A stretch of DNA of 64,000 bases. Source: Larimichthys crocea. Its lineage: Eukaryota > Chordata > Actinopteri > Sciaenidae. The notes under the pieces are model-generated. The model worked only from the letters and a program-made list of their open reading frames with translations. It had not been told where the DNA came from and made no database searches. Numbering within the stretch: the stretch's first letter is position 1; the number at the start of each line of letters is the position of its first letter. Of this stretch, positions 1-17,552 are shown piece by piece. The stretch spans positions 20,842,017 through 20,906,016 of the forward strand of contig NC_040025.1 in NCBI RefSeq assembly GCF_000972845.2, given 5' to 3'. Made by a program: the position numbers and the translations under genes.

Positions 1-429
1 TGTCGCCATTTTAAGCAGGCGACATGCAGCTGGCCAGCACTGCCTTTGCTTGCTGAGCCCGCAAAGGTGGCTGGCTTCACAATAGCGCACATACAAGTTT
101 TTTTTTTTTTTTTTTTTTGGAAAGGTGAAACACTTTGTGTAGAATGCATGTGACAAAAAACACACTCACCTCGCTTTGTCCGGAGCTCAGTGTATGCTTT
201 AAAAAAAAAAAAAGTTACAATGATATGAGGCTCAGTGGTGGTGGGAGGTTAGGGCTTCACTGATGGCAACTTATAGGTGTATAAGCCCCCTCTGTCCATC
301 GGCTGGTGATAAACGTGACACTGGAGCCAGACCGGTTCCTTAAAAAAAAAAAAAAAAACGTCCCCCCCCCCTCTTTTTTGCGCTTGTTTATTTCGAGTGG
401 CTCTCAGTGTTAAAGCAGGCAGTGGAAGG
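1..429. other. Non-coding flank with homopolymers
   Basis: No gene is visible. The stretch carries a 21-base T run at 98-118 and further A and C runs near 201-213 and 342-371. Open frames crossing it are low-complexity. Confidence 0.5.
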
Positions 430-660
430 GGAGGAAAATACGACGGACGTACCGAGGGAAGAGACGGACACGTGACGCAGACGTCACTGACGGTGGAGTT
501 GGCGTGAGAGCTCCTGCTCCTCCGCGCGCAGAGCACAAGTGAGTCAGACATCACGTCCTGACTTTGACCCAACACCACCGGAGGGTCGTGGTCTAGTTGT
601 GGAAAAAGGGGGCCAAAAGCTTCCACTGTTCCGGTTATACGTGATGTTACCGCGACTCAC
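430..660. promoter_or_regulatory. CpG-rich promoter-like patch with E-box, CRE and AP-1 motifs
   Basis: CpG dinucleotides are dense here compared with the flanking AT-rich DNA. A CACGTG E-box lies at 469-474, a CRE-like GACGTCAC at 480-487, further TGACG half-sites at 473-477 and 488-492, and a consensus AP-1 site TGAGTCA at 540-546. A GTGAGT splice-donor-like string at 539-544 would allow a short non-coding first exon on the + strand. A minus-strand frame through the patch resembles no protein I know. The patch could be the promoter of a gene leaving the window leftwards, or of the small + strand transcript suggested by the exon at 2687-2809. Orientation is not settled. Confidence 0.4.
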
Positions 661-2679
661 ACCTGTCTCCCTCCCAGGTGACCTCTCTTAAAGAGATAGT
701 ACAGACAGATATGATCCAAAAGTTATCCCGCATTCATCCCGCAACAACCACTGTGTGCACACAAGTGAAGCTCCCTTTAACATATGCACAATTATAAAAC
801 ACGTTGCTTGCAGCATGTTACAACATGCACTATAGATTTTTAATATTTTGCACGGACACACAGAAAATGATCATTAACCATATACTGGATTACTTTACAC
901 ACAACATTTATGTGTGTCAGCTTGTCTCTGATCATAAAACACAACTTTATTCTGAAATAATAAAGATTCTGACACAGTGACCCTTATAAAAGACACATGG
1001 TTATGTAATAATGCAGTATCCGGTTGATATTGTTCAACTGCAAGTAATGAAACTACCAACAAACCAGCTGACACACAGTGAACCTTTTTGGGCCCATGGT
1101 GCAGTTATGTCTGCATGCCTTGCTCTGTTAGTAATACAGACTTGCACAGACACCTCCATTATACATGGCAGCAGAAAATATGTATTAGATACTGTTATTA
1201 AAAAGTTATTTTAAACAGGTTATAATAAAATTGACTTGACTACATATGTTTACATGAAAGGGCCAACATGCCCTCCTTACTATATCCATACAGTGTCACT
1301 TTATCAGGTACACCTGGCTAAAACCAGTCTCTAATATTTTATTTTCCATCATTAATACAAATATGGTGGCTAAATAAACATCTTCTAGTGTAGCACCACA
1401 GATCACAGTCTACAAATTGACCACAAAGTTGAGCTGACACACCCTTTGAAGTGCACATTAGGATGTAGTATTGCAGGGCTGTTGAATTTGGGTGCATTGG
1501 CTTTTCTTCAACTGTTAGAAACAACTGTGGCTCTTCCACAAAAAGGATATGAGATGAAAAAAAAAAGCAAGATCTCACGTGGTTACTTTCCACGCCTTCT
1601 CATAGGAGAAGACAAAGCATTGTGCATATTAGTTACAGCAGGGTCACAACTGTAAGCATAGTGAGTGCTCACAGTTATTATTAGACTGTTATTGATTTTC
1701 CATTAAGCCATGCTTATTATGCATGCATGCCATTAGACTCAAATTAAAGATGATGACACACCCCCCACGTCTTCCTGAGTGAGTCATGCATAGTGGGTCA
1801 AGTTTAAGATTCAAAGGAGAAGCTAAAATATGCTTACTCTAGCTCATATTTAAGGGGATGATTTATTTATAACCACAAATTCCAGCATATTTCACTTAGA
1901 GTTTAGAGGTGAGAAATATATTTTTTTAAAAACATTGACATTTTATTTGAGATCCACTTCCATCAAAGTCTGATTTAAATTCATTTTAGTTTTATTTTCC
2001 ACATTTGTATGTGCATGTGTACAAATATCCTTATTCTTTCTTCACCACTCTCAAGTCAGTCTCATATTAGTCTATCTTGTTTTAGGACTTGGACTATATC
2101 AAATCCAAATCACTCCATTTACACCAACAAATTAAATTGTAGGTCAAACAACTGTAGTGATCTGAAATCAGAGTGTTCATCAGGAGTGAAGACAAGACTT
2201 CCACCAAGTGAAGTGAACCACACCATCATAAAGGAGGCCCTCTGCTGGACAGGAGAGACAACAACAGAACAATCTCAACATCTGCCAAAATACACGTAGG
2301 GTTAGAGAGTCCAGTGTAATGAAACGTAAAGTAAGCAAGCATTCATAATTTAGTCATTAAAATGCACATCTCATTTAATGTCATTGTTTTATATATTTGT
2401 TCAGTGTGTTGTGTTATAAAACGTGCTGATGTATTTGTTTTTAATTAAAGAAATCACTATGAAAGTCTCACAAACCTGTTTATCGTAACTGATACTGGTC
2501 AGGAAATCTGTATGTTGGAATATAAAACCTTTATGGTCCTTAGGTAGTGTTTCATCTGAATGACCTTAAAATCCAGAAGAAGCGTTGATAACACATGAAA
2601 CAAGCAAATATTTTGAGTATCAGAACAACATTTTTCTCATTAATCATCTCATGAGCTCTCAGATTTATCTCTCTTTTAG
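661..2679. other. AT-rich intergenic or intronic DNA, no recognised gene
   Basis: Mostly AT-rich unique sequence with short open frames that lack family resemblance. The only notable site is a CTCF-like motif on the minus strand at 2234-2253. If the terminal exon at 2687-2809 is real, this interval would be largely intronic. Confidence 0.4.
2234..2253 (-). promoter_or_regulatory. CTCF-like motif
   Basis: Read on the minus strand, the core is CCAGCAGAGGGC, which fits the CTCF core CCASYAGRKGGC. The site is a candidate only, since strong motifs also occur by chance or inside repeats. It lies upstream of rab5if, in the opposite orientation to the candidates at 43217 and 58210. Confidence 0.35.
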
Positions 2680-2686
2680 TCTCCAG

Positions 2687-2809
2687 GTTGCATCCGCTGT
2701 ATCTTTTGACCCCACAAAACTGCAGGTCATGTTAGGTTTTTTGATATCTGTAACAGACAAAGTCACAGCCTGTGGGAAAATCATGGAGCAGCACAAGAAA
2801 CAATTCTGA
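2687..2809 (+). CDS. Candidate terminal coding exon of an unrecognised gene
   Basis: A strong polypyrimidine tract ends in two possible acceptor AGs, at 2678-2679 and 2685-2686. From 2687 a frame of 40 codons runs to TGA at 2807-2809. Its codons look genuinely coding, in contrast to the AT-rich DNA on either side. The peptide begins VASAVSFDPTKL and ends with a basic, probably helical tail, KIMEQHKKQF. It could be the C-terminus of a small protein whose earlier exons lie upstream, possibly starting at the CpG-rich patch near 430-660. I do not recognise the family. It could also be a chance frame or a processed remnant. A possible poly(A) signal, AATAAA, lies near 3382. Confidence 0.35.
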   Translation, partial: VASAVSFDPTKLQVMLGFLISVTDKVTACGKIMEQHKKQF

Positions 2810-3578
2810 GCACCATATCTGCCTCTTTTTTTTTCAAAATGATTATTACCAACATTGCACCGGCATTACCAGCTGTCTCATCTTATGACATTTACCAGTC
2901 TTGTACATATATTTTTTTCTATTTCATAGTTTTGTCAGACTGTTAATCATAATGCAGTATGGTTATTTCATTGCCCTGAATGAATACATAACTAAATTGG
3001 ACCAATTCAGACTTTAAAACTGGACACCTGTTGCTTACTGCCATCATTTTGTACTGTATATGATGGAACAATGTCATGATTAGGCCATTTTATTATATTG
3101 TTCAACATAAACACACAACACAACGCAACACACAGCACACAGTGGCCACACACACACACACACACATACATACACACACACAAAAAAACAATTTCCAGCT
3201 TAGAAACCGGTTATGTGATGCAGATAGCATGATATATACTCAAAGAGATAATTGTACACTTACATAAATTGTGGAAGTACAAATGGGAAGATATAGCATC
3301 AATGTTTATGTATATATACATATATACACATTCACATACAAGGAAATGTGCAGAACCGTTACCATTGATGGTGATGTAACAAATAAACATCTGGAGAAAA
3401 AGAAGACAAAATAAGTAAATAAAAAGACACTTGCACTTCCTGGACTCTGTCATTTCTGACTACCTCTGCTACATGCTGTGATTGTGACTTTCATTCATCT
3501 GTTTACAGCCTAATTTAATTGTACACAGTCCTTTATCCCCATTTGTAGTTCTTTCTTATATCTATTTATATTCACTCA
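2810..3578. other. Gene-free stretch, possible 3' UTR of the upstream exon
   Basis: AT-rich DNA with a short (CA)n tract at about 3146-3182. If the exon ending at 2809 is real, the first few hundred bases would be its 3' UTR. Nothing else is recognisable. Confidence 0.35.
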
Positions 3579-3675
3579 TATCTATCTATCTATCTATCTA
3601 TCTTCTGTCTATCTATCTATCTCTATCTATCTATCTATCTATTATCTATCCTATATACTATCTATTCTATCTATC

Positions 3676-3719
<44 letters not shown>
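3579..3719. repeat. Interrupted (TCTA)n tetranucleotide microsatellite
   Basis: About 140 bp of TCTA units with several interruptions (TTCTG, CTCTA, ATTATC, CTATA), so it is an old, imperfect array. Confidence 0.9.
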
Positions 3720-3720
<1 letters not shown>

Positions 3721-3959
3721 GTATGACTGTATTAAAGTGCTCTCAGATTCTACCATGTCTTGCCATAATTAGGTAAGTAGGTACTTTCATTATAAAATAT
3801 CATTTCCTAAACTGAAAATCATTTGTTGTTATTTTCTCTTACATACTGAATTTTTATACTCATTATAAACTTTATAAAACCTGCTTTGGGTAGGTTATTG
3901 ATATTTGTTTGTTTAATTTCTGTCTGTTTATGGGTTTTTTTTTTGGTTGCTTTTTTGCC

Positions 3960-4070
3960 TTTTTTACTTTTTTCTAATTCTGTAGTGTATGCTACACTTT
4001 CCTCTGCTGCTGGAACAAGTACATTTCCTCGTGGTGGGATGAATAAAGCATATCTAATCTAATCTAAATT
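3960..4070 (+). mobile_element. 3' tail of a teleost non-LTR retroelement (fragment)
   Basis: The block ends in a short motif of the type GTGGGATGAATAAAGCATAT followed by ATCTA-type tandem units (about 4034-4068). This is the usual 3' end of several fish LINE/SINE families. Only the tail is recognisable, with no reverse transcriptase, so it is a dead fragment. The exact family is not assignable by eye. Confidence 0.45.
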
Positions 4071-4129
4071 GAAACAGAAAGCGCTTACACACTCTGACCA
4101 CTGAGGGTCGCTGTAGTTTTTAAGCCACC

Positions 4130-4396
4130 TTATGTCAGCAGCGGCGCAGAAACGTCGCATTCTCTGATTGGCTGTCGGTGGCCGGGGTCAAACAATATTG
4201 CGCATGCTCAGAAAGCCTTTTTCGGCTAGCGGCTGAAATCTGTCAGCTCAGCGGAGCGTAAATTCCTCTAATACCTTCAAATATCTCGGAGGATTTCCTT
4301 CCTTTGAACGTCGCCGGAGCTTTAAATCTAGCCTCGGGTGTCGCCAGATTTGGATTCCAACTTTTCGCCGTGTGTAGCCGAAGGAAAGAGCCAAGA
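4130..4396 (+). promoter_or_regulatory. rab5if core promoter and 5' UTR
   Basis: TATA-less, GC- and CpG-rich DNA directly upstream of the rab5if start. A reverse CCAAT box (ATTGG, 4167-4171) and an NRF1-like palindrome (TGCGCATGCTCA, 4199-4210; one base off consensus) are visible. NRF1 plus NF-Y is a common housekeeping promoter layout. The transcription start cannot be placed, but probably lies between about 4210 and 4300. No upstream ATG occurs between 4210 and the start codon. Confidence 0.55.
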
Positions 4397-6654
4397 ATGA
4401 CGAGCAGTACGAAGCGGAAAGAAGAAAGTCATCTGCTGAATGGAGGTGTAAAACAGTCCACATGGAGCAAAGCCTTCAACAGTAATGCTGTCTGGGAGGA
4501 GAAGGTCAGTCAGCTGCCCTTTCCAAATCCAGCCCGACTCTTATTTTCTTATTACTTCGTGCTCGGTGCAACTAATTTGCTGGCAGGTGTTCATGAAGTC
4601 ATCTGTATGTGGAGCCAGGATAGAGGATTAATCAGATGTGGTTAAGGTTAACTGTGTCTGCGTTAATGAATAAACTGGGAAGGCGACCACATGTGATTAC
4701 TCGTTGAATTCAAGCAATCAAGTCAATTAAATGTTTAAATGTGCCATCGTGTTTTTTAATCAGTTGTTTAATTAATGGATTCACTGTTTTAGTCTGTTAA
4801 ACCGATTGTATGCAAACATGCATTGAACATAACTATAACACAGTATCATGTGTTAAAATGAGCCTGAGATTTAAATATGTGCAGAGAAATTAAACATTTG
4901 CATAGGATTTAAATATATAACTGTTAAGAAGTTAACCCGTGTGAAACATCTATACAAAGACTATACAAAAAAATAGAAAGTGACTGTAGAAATAAAAATG
5001 TTTAATAAGACTATGAGAAAGGACTACAAATAGGGATAAAGGTCTGTAAACCGATGAATGAAAGTCACAGCATGTAGCAGAGGTGTGTGTGTGGGTCTGT
5101 GGGGAAAAAACCTCTCCACACATCTAAGAGGCTGGAACCAGAGAATATTTGCTTGAAATAATTAAGAAATAATTAATTAATTATCAAAATTGTTTGTCAG
5201 TTAACTTTTCTGTTGATTGACTCATCGTTTATTGGATCAATATTCAGCTTATTGTGTTAAAGTACCCATTTGCTTGTGTTACCTTGCCTCAGCAACACCT
5301 GACCATAACCTAAATTAACCTAAATGAGCCCCAAACCAATATTTCAGAGGTCAGTGTCTCAGGAAACAGTCTGGTGATACCTTTCACTGTTTACTCAAAA
5401 CATTAGATTATGCATGTTATGAACGGTTTGTCCTTTGAAGGAACTATAGCAGCTCAACTACACATTATTACCAGCACCAGGGCCTGATGTTGACATCACA
5501 CACATGTGAAATACAATTCCTTACATAGGAAATCATAGAGGGGAAAAAAAAAAAAAATCTTCTTCATTCAAGTTTTTGTTTGTGTTTTCTTTCACAGGAC
5601 GAGTTTTTAGATGTGATTTACTGGCTTCGGCAAATTATTGCAGTAATCCTCGGTGTGATATGGGGTGTTGCACCGTTGAAAGGATTTCTGGGAATAGCCA
5701 TGTAAGTAGTCTCTCTCGGGTCTCTTCACATCAGAGTGTACATTTTAAAGAAAGGAAAAAAAACACATCAAAATAAACATCTTTGTGTCTTTTTTTCTTT
5801 TCAGATTCTGCATCATCAACGCTGGCGTCCTGTATGTATACTTCAGCAGCTTTCAGCAGATTGATGAGGAAGAGTATGGAGGCACGTGGGAACTCACCAA
5901 AGAAGGCTTCATGACGTCTTTTGCTCTGTTTCTGGTGAGTGTGCCAACATTTGTAGAAACATATAGACTCTTTGGAAAGTATAGTTAAATCGGTTATAAA
6001 TAGAAAATTGGAAATATTGATAGAAATTCAGCAAATTCAGGTTTCAAAGTTGAGGGGAAAGGGAAGTGTGCATCAAAGATTGGAACCATTTATGATCATT
6101 AGTTTATCACGTTTCATGATTTACAACGCCTGAAATCCAAATTCAAACTTTAATTTAGTGATCCATAATGTTTTGTTGTGGTTCACTGCGTCTGTAACAT
6201 GTAGAGAAGTGTGAACGCGATGAGAACGAGCCAGTCTGGGCTCTCCCAGACAAAAGATGACGATCATGAGAGAAATGTTGTTCATTGGTGGCTTCCAAGT
6301 GTCAACCACTAATTGGAGTATGTCATGAAATGGTGTCACAATACGCTGGCGAGCTAACGTGAAGCTGCTCCTAAAAAGGATGTTAATTGTTTTCCTACAT
6401 TTAGCAAAACACCTTGTCTCCAAGATTATAGTAAATTTATCTTGTAGAGTGTATAGTTTTATTTAAATGTAGCCCATAATTAGTCAGTTTGTAATGAGTT
6501 CACTGTGCCTACTGATATAAACTCACTTAATCTGCTGTTTGTGAAACACATGATTTTGATCATTAGTGTCTAAACAGCTGTTTTTGTGTTTGTTTGTTTT
6601 TCTCTCTACCAGGTGGTGTGGATAATCTTTTACACAGCTCTACATTTTGACTGA
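4397..6654 (+). CDS. rab5if: RAB5IF / OPTI (C20orf24 homologue), ER multipass-translocon subunit
   Basis: Four coding exons join in frame: 4397-4504, 5598-5701, 5805-5934 and 6613-6654 (TGA at 6652-6654), all with GT-AG borders, giving 127 aa. The start has A at -3 and is the first ATG after the promoter. The N-terminus to about residue 36 is polar. DEFLDVIYW opens a conserved core at 37-45. Hydrophobic stretches follow at about 48-62, 66-87 and 105-125, and the acidic IDEEEYGGTWELTKEGF segment sits at 90-106. This pattern and the near-terminal WIIFYTALH identify the small RAB5IF/C20orf24 family, about 129 aa in human. The mammalian protein is the obligate partner of the TMCO1 insertase in the ER (GEL complex) and was also linked to RAB5 and to respirasome assembly. 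The gene is complete and intact; its membrane topology is inferred from hydropathy only. Confidence 0.93.
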
Positions 6655-7540
6655 GAAGAATCCATTGGACACTTAAAAACAAACATTTCTGTTGAAGTAA
6701 ATTGTCAAGAAAGAGGAACTCCATGACCCGAGGGGGTGTCAACACTCCTACATACAGTATGACTTTTCAGTGTGCAGTGCATCATGGGAATCCTAGTTCG
6801 ATCCTGCAAGATCACCACCGCGATGAACGTGTTCAAATACTGTACACAGGCCTAATTTTGGGGGGTTCCTTTTCAAGGCACCTTCCATTACTCTCTCATA
6901 TGTTATTTCCTTCCTCACTTCATTCTCATGTCTGACAAAAAAAAACACTAACAAATATAGAGAGCAAATAGTTAATTTGAGATTGGATGCAGTTGTGTTT
7001 ATGATGCAAGTCAGAATAAGGATTCTTTCATCTTTGTTGATTCATAGCAGGCCGTTTTTTGTTTTAGAAGACTGACATGAATGCAGATTTTTAGACTGTA
7101 AAGATAACAACCAGTATGTGTGTTCATCCGTACTGCTCAAGAGCTTAAGTAAGAGGAACTGGGCAATAAAAACTAAGTCTCACCATATAGTCATTAGGGT
7201 TCAATCAGTCCATGAAGTGTGAAGTGTTAGCTTTAATTTAAAACGCACCATATTTGATGTATGAAACTAATTGTAAATGATTGATACTGTTAAATCACCC
7301 CTCTGAAATTTCACTCCAAAATTATACGTTTGCCTTTTTTAAGAAAATAATCTGGGCCTTTAAAAAAGTGTCATGAAATTAAAGCACATTACAGGTCACT
7401 GTTAAGGTTACCAGCTATAGTATGTGTCTGTGGTTTTAAGGATGGTGTCAAAAGACTCAAAGATTCATGTTTTTTTTTTCTTTCCCTCCCTTGATATAAT
7501 CTGAGCATTTTTGAATAAAATCTGTCAATTGTTATTTCTT
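6655..7540 (+). other. rab5if 3' UTR with candidate poly(A) signals
   Basis: Candidate AATAAA signals lie at 7165-7170 and 7514-7519. Either would give a 3' UTR of about 0.5-0.9 kb. Sequence alone does not say which is used. Confidence 0.5.
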
Positions 7541-9440
7541 CTAAAGGGTCTGGTGTGTAACAAATGTGAAAAATAGTAGCTAACCACAGTGGCAATCTCA
7601 CTAACTTTAACATGAAAAACAAGTGCTGGTGGTAAGATACACATATCAGCTGATATCCAATCCCGATGCAAGTATCAGTGCGCTATCTGTCCGTTCAACT
7701 TATTTCCTCAAAGTAAAGAGGGAGGAAACGTGCATGCCGTTTTCAAATGCAAATGTTCACAGATTAAGCTAAAAACTGGTCTGTGCACTGCCATGACTTG
7801 CTGTTCGTATATCTAGATGTCATTTATTAATGGCATTAGTTAGGGGGTGTAGAAATAATTTCAATTTGTTTTTCCTCACATGTAGCTTCCAGATCAAAGT
7901 CTTACCTGTTGTTTTTTAAATTAATTTAAAGATGTCTGTAAATTCTGTATAATGTCCCTTTTGTCAGATCCACCTTGTATTACAGATTTATTTGTACTTA
8001 TGTTATATCTTGTTTGATGTAACATATTTCTCAGTATTTTATAGTGAAGAACTTTTAAAAGCAGCTCTTGCAAAGTTCTTGTAATGATACTGTTATATTA
8101 GATACACAGCAGGTGTTTGAAAGGATTGTATTTTCTGATCAAATCTTTTGGGAATCATTAAACATGGGCTTTATTTGGCCTCCATTTTCAAAGAGATGCT
8201 GTCTGGTCTTATTGAAATGTAGAAAGAATATTAGTAAGATGATTCAATCAGTTTTTGCATGAAATTATTGCACTGTAATATAATGTATACTCTATTTTGC
8301 TTTTTGCTATCTACATAACATGGAAACCCATTTCTGCCAGTGAAAAAAAGATGAAATGGTAGAAATAAATACAGTCATGGTAAGTAAAAATTATAAGATA
8401 CAATAATAAAGAGGTTATGAGCAGTGAAGGAGGAAGTATGAGATGTTTTACTTGAGTAAAAGAAGAAATACAACAATACATATATATACGTATGCAGAAA
8501 TACAAAAGAATTGGCAGCTAAATGTATCAGAAGTGAAAACACAGAATGTCCCTGCTATTGATGTCTTACTGATAAAGTGCATTTTAATTGTTGTACAGAG
8601 TTTTACCTGACGTCTTATGCTGAAAGGTTTATTGAAGCTCGATCAAGGAGAAATGAGGATTTATCAATACACTTGTCGTGACATGATGCCACCTCAACTC
8701 ACACCTCAGAAGCTGTCCTCTCTGGCTCGTCTATGCGCCCTCAGGGCAGTGACACAACTACTCTATATAAATGTTTACGCTCAATGCATGTACAGTATAA
8801 GGTATCTGCCAATAAGTCATTAGTCTACAAACAAAGCAATAAGTTTACATTTAGTGGAGAGATGAGATGAGTGAGTGAGACATCTGTATCCTCTGACCTC
8901 TGTTGCCATAGTAATGATCAGAAGGGCAGCCTGCTTTCCTGAATGCAAACACAAACAGCTGCTCTGCGTCTCAAGGAGAACAGAAGACACACTTAACACT
9001 GTCCCTACAGCGACCTGAAGACATATGCTGCGACCCTGCGTAGACACCATATGTGGCATGTTGGAAGAGAAAAATTCCCCTCACATTACTGAGCTAATAT
9101 TAACTACTGTTGTATTTACTGCTGGTTGCATCATATTTTGTAAGCTGGGCAGTGCGATGGAGCAAGTAGAAACCCAGGATAAAGATATAGAGCTGGGAAT
9201 GAGCATAACTCTGAGTTATTTCCTTCCCTTGTGGGAAAATAGCTCTAACACTATTTTTATCCTTGCCCTTCATTTTTATTTTGCTGCTAACAGAGGTCTG
9301 TTTTCCACACACTCATGTGCATGTGTTTGACAGAGGCCTTTTTACTGTGTTTGAACCTTCAAATATTAAAGTTCACCCGGCTTGAACTCGCAGCTGCAGC
9401 TGTTTTCCCCCAAACACACTGACATCATTCATAAAACTCT
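7541..9440. other. Intergenic spacer between rab5if and dhx35
   Basis: AT-rich unique DNA without a recognised gene, RNA or repeat family. Open frames up to about 100 aa (for example 9025-9330) have no family resemblance and no splice context. Confidence 0.5.
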
Positions 9441-9511
9441 GAAGAGAGCCCCACAGCATGACGTCATCTACAGAGAAGTAGAAAAAAAAAATATGTGACG
9501 TAGTGGCCAAG
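9441..9511 (+). promoter_or_regulatory. dhx35 core promoter with CRE-like and YY1-like motifs
   Basis: A TGACGTA CRE-like element lies at 9496-9502. CCAAGATGGCGGCT at 9507-9520 is a YY1 consensus that overlaps the initiator ATG (9512-9514). YY1 sites at this position mark a class of housekeeping genes with very short 5' UTRs. No TATA box is evident. The start has A at -3 and G at +4. Confidence 0.55.
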
Positions 9512-15338
<5,827 letters not shown>

Positions 15339-16560
15339 ATCTTGGCACCATGTCACCACATTAGTACAGACAGACTCACTGCAGTAAAAGGAGAACCCCC
15401 CCTCTCAAATTGCCACTGTGCCCCTCTCCATTTCATTGTATATAAAGATGTAATATATATTTGTTGTCCATGTCCACCTGCACAAACCCTACCACACTGC
15501 GTGGCCATGTTAGAATGGATCCATTTTTAGTGGTGTCTTACTTTTTGGCAGGGATGTAGTTTATATTTGATCTGTGAGAGTAAATGGTGATGAATGTAAG
15601 ATGAGGTCATGTAGTTCACTTCATTCATACTTGTACATAGTCAGAGCAGGCTCAGGTCCAGGGAGCGGCTCGACCACACCTGGTTCCTGGCTTCATTATT
15701 TTTTTAATTGCTGTATTTTCCTGTTGCATGATAAATAATGAAAGATGATGGAATGTGAGGATGTTTCCCTTTGAGAGATTTATGGCTTAGTTTTCTTCTT
15801 TTGGTTAATTTTCTTCCCTCATAGCCTGGGTGCCTTTTTAATTTGTTTACTTTTACCTCCAATTAATTTTTGATTTCTTACCTTCATACTGAATGTAGTG
15901 GTATATATGTATATGTGTGTATATATATATATGCATATATATGTATATTTTCAGGTATTTTACTGCAGATGGAAACACATTTCTTGTTCAGTCAACCTCA
16001 GATCCTACGTCCTATAACGATACTGTGAAAAGTTCTTTACTTTTTAATCCACTCTGCTTTGCCACTTAAATACAGTCTAGCTCAGACATAGTGGCCTTGT
16101 CACCACTCTGTGCCAATTTTCTTTCTCAGCCTATTTCACATTTCATTTTTTTCAAATGAAATGTGTAAATGCACCCAAGCATTGTAAATGAAAAGCTGTG
16201 AAATCAAAACTAAAAAGTGCCATTTGTTCTTGTGATGACATACAGTGCATTCAGACATGCATCCAAAGCCTCAAAGAAACCGTAGCATTTATGTGATTTC
16301 AGCCATCTCTTTGGAATCTTCGTAATGGCTTTTCCCTCTTACAGTTCGTCTCAGTTTTGAGCAAGACCTTATTGCACTTTTTGTTTCCTGTTACCATCAA
16401 CATCAACTACCAGGAGTTCAGAAAAATGGCCAGTTTTTTGTGATTTCTGCAATCCATTCCATGTCGACTGCATGTATTCTACATTTCTGCTTTTGTTTTT
16501 ATACCCACTTTATGGTTTTTGTCCCTGAAAGCGTCAGCGAGGCAGTATATTAAAGGTTTG
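15339..16560 (+). other. dhx35 3' UTR
   Basis: AT-rich sequence after the stop. No AATAAA was found before 16549; ATTAAA at 16549-16554 is the best near signal and gives a 3' UTR of about 1.2 kb. A more distal AATAAA lies at 17927-17932. The UTR includes a TATATA/TGTATA tract at about 15902-15950 and a perfect 12-bp hairpin at 16137-16165. Confidence 0.5.
16137..16165 (+). other. Perfect 12-bp inverted repeat in dhx35 3' UTR
   Basis: CACATTTCATTT (16137-16148) and its exact reverse complement (16154-16165) flank a 5-base loop. In RNA this forms a short AU-rich hairpin. It is too short for a microRNA precursor. Confidence 0.7.
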
Positions 16561-17513
16561 TCATTTTGCCACTAAATCACTACATTTGACTTCTGCCTGC
16601 ATGTTTTTTTCGTAGGTCTTGTTCTTGAGGTTACTACTGTAGATTCAGTGAAACTGTAATCAAACCACAGAACAATATATCACAGCGTAGATAGGTAAAC
16701 CAACTCAGATTAGATGGATATTCAAATGAGGTACCCTTGCATGTTAAATGGTACCCAAATGTAGACCTATACACTTAAGATCATCATGTAGACTTATTGC
16801 AAATGAAAACATTCGCAAGATGTTTATCCTTGTTTATCCTCCTGCCAAAGTAGTAATCTGTAGATCTGTGTAATTGCTCACCTCTGAGATAAAAACTGTC
16901 ACCTGCCATTCCCTCCTCACGTCCTCAATTAAAGCCTTATTGTCATGCACTAAGCGAGCTTTTGATTTGTTTTTTCAGACTACTGTTACTGTATTTTCCT
17001 TCAGTGTACAACTTTGCCAGAGGGTGTCACTGTTGCACCACAAAGAGTGCCCACTCTGAACGGTTCAGAGGATCGTCAGTAACAGTGTAAAGGCATTTAT
17101 GAGTGTCTGTATATATTAGTTCAGCTTGTGATACAGTGTGTAAGTACAAAATGGTTGTTTTTGCTGTTGACATATAGGCAAAAAAAAAAGAACTTAATCT
17201 ATTTAGAGATGCAGTATGCTGAATATATGGCATCTGCTTTAGAAAAAATACACTACGCAAACAGCACAAATATTTAACAATATATTTATATGAGATCAAA
17301 TTTTAATTCTTAAGGTTGTGCTTTTGTCACTTCTGCAATTTATGCATTGCATTTACTGACATGATGAGAATCTTTAAAGCCTTAAAGTGGGTTTTGTTAA
17401 GTGAGGTCCCTGTGTCAAAATCTAGTTTTAAAACTCAAACATTTCAATTCTGTGCTCAAAAGTTGCATCTATAATTTAATGTTTAAAACAAATTATAAAC
17501 CTGGGGCCATTTA

Positions 17514-17552
<39 letters not shown>

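Noticed and set aside
249..626. 125-codon minus-strand frame over the CpG-rich patch
   Set aside because: It starts at GTG, crosses poly-Phe and poly-Gly homopolymer stretches and resembles no protein. A short coding first exon cannot be excluded but is unsupported.
4090..4115. CTCF-like CCACTGAGGGTCGCTG near the rab5if promoter
   Set aside because: At least three mismatches in the core; too weak to list as a site.
9025..9330. 101-codon + strand open frame upstream of dhx35
   Set aside because: No recognised domain, no splice context, and it is in the intergenic spacer. A chance frame is more likely.
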